A DNA stretch of 22,609 nucleotides. Origin: Alkaliphilus hydrothermalis (GTDB lineage Bacteria > Bacillota > Clostridia > Peptostreptococcales > Natronincolaceae). The notes under the pieces were generated by a model, which saw only the letters and a program-made list of their open reading frames with translations, had not been told where the DNA came from and made no database searches. A program made the translations under genes and the position numbers. Below, one piece after another: positions 22,594 through 22,609 of the stretch. Position 1 is the first letter of the stretch; every line of letters begins with the position of its first letter. The stretch covers positions 1 to 22,609 of the forward strand of contig NZ_JAFBEE010000033.1 of the NCBI RefSeq assembly GCF_016908555.1, read 5' to 3'.

Positions 22594-22609
22594 GCCTGTT
22601 GAAAAGCAA
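22594..22609. repeat. Start of a second copy of the palindromic repeat (cut by window end)
   Basis: GCCTGTTGAAAAGC (22594-22607) is identical to the left end of the preceding element at 22470-22483, giving a period of 124 bases. A tandem or nested array may continue beyond the window. Confidence 0.55.

Overview
The window looks like a chromosome segment from a low-GC, Gram-positive anaerobe of the Clostridia, perhaps Alkaliphilus or a relative. That placement is inferred from gene content, AT-rich composition, strong purine-rich ribosome binding sites, frequent GTG/TTG starts and the protein sequences. No rRNA or other marker gene is present to confirm it. No tRNA, rRNA, CRISPR array, prophage or intact insertion sequence was seen.

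Layout. (1) 1-2540: a chemoreceptor gene that has lost its signalling domain (minus), a structured but gene-free gap, and a tandem HD / HD-GYP protein (plus). (2) 2640-5970: a liaF-liaS-liaR-type cell-envelope stress operon (minus) ending in an intrinsic terminator, divergent from a small cytoplasmic NlpC/P60-like gene; two GTCT...AGAC dyads lie between them. (3) 6195-7975: a triple-PAS diguanylate cyclase with an intact active site and inhibitory site. (4) 8042-10473: larC-larB (minus), for synthesis of the nickel-pincer cofactor, behind a structured leader containing a minus-strand terminator, so probably attenuated. (5) 10474-12300: a tryptophan-rich TspO-like membrane protein, a 34-codon remnant of a 2-hydroxyacyl-CoA dehydratase-type gene that keeps its ribosome binding site and terminator, and a membrane-anchored transglutaminase-like protein. 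(6) 12534-15845: a membrane hydrolase-like protein, then a guanine-class purine riboswitch controlling xpt and an NCS2-type permease, closed by a strong terminator. (7) 15864-17425: a C-terminal fragment of an aminoglycoside-phosphotransferase-like gene and a DUF4097-type lipoprotein with seven repeated TVSG-like motifs. (8) 17603-22464: a complete four-gene 2-oxoacid dehydrogenase operon (E1 alpha, E1 beta, E2, E3), most like pyruvate dehydrogenase. (9) 22470-end: a GC-richer palindromic repeat of about 124 bp, followed at the edge by the start of what appears to be a second copy. A degraded relative of its right end lies just upstream of the dehydrogenase operon.

How the genes work together. 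Three coherent systems are visible: LiaFSR envelope sensing, riboswitch-controlled purine salvage and uptake, and 2-oxoacid oxidation to acyl-CoA and NADH. The Lar pair makes part of a cofactor pathway whose sulfur-insertion step (LarE) and client enzyme are not in the window. Cyclic-di-GMP synthesis (PAS-GGDEF) and possible degradation (HD-GYP) flank the Lia operon without sharing a transcript. No wholly new multigene system is evident. The most unusual non-coding signals are the terminal repeat family, the larC leader and the gene remnants.
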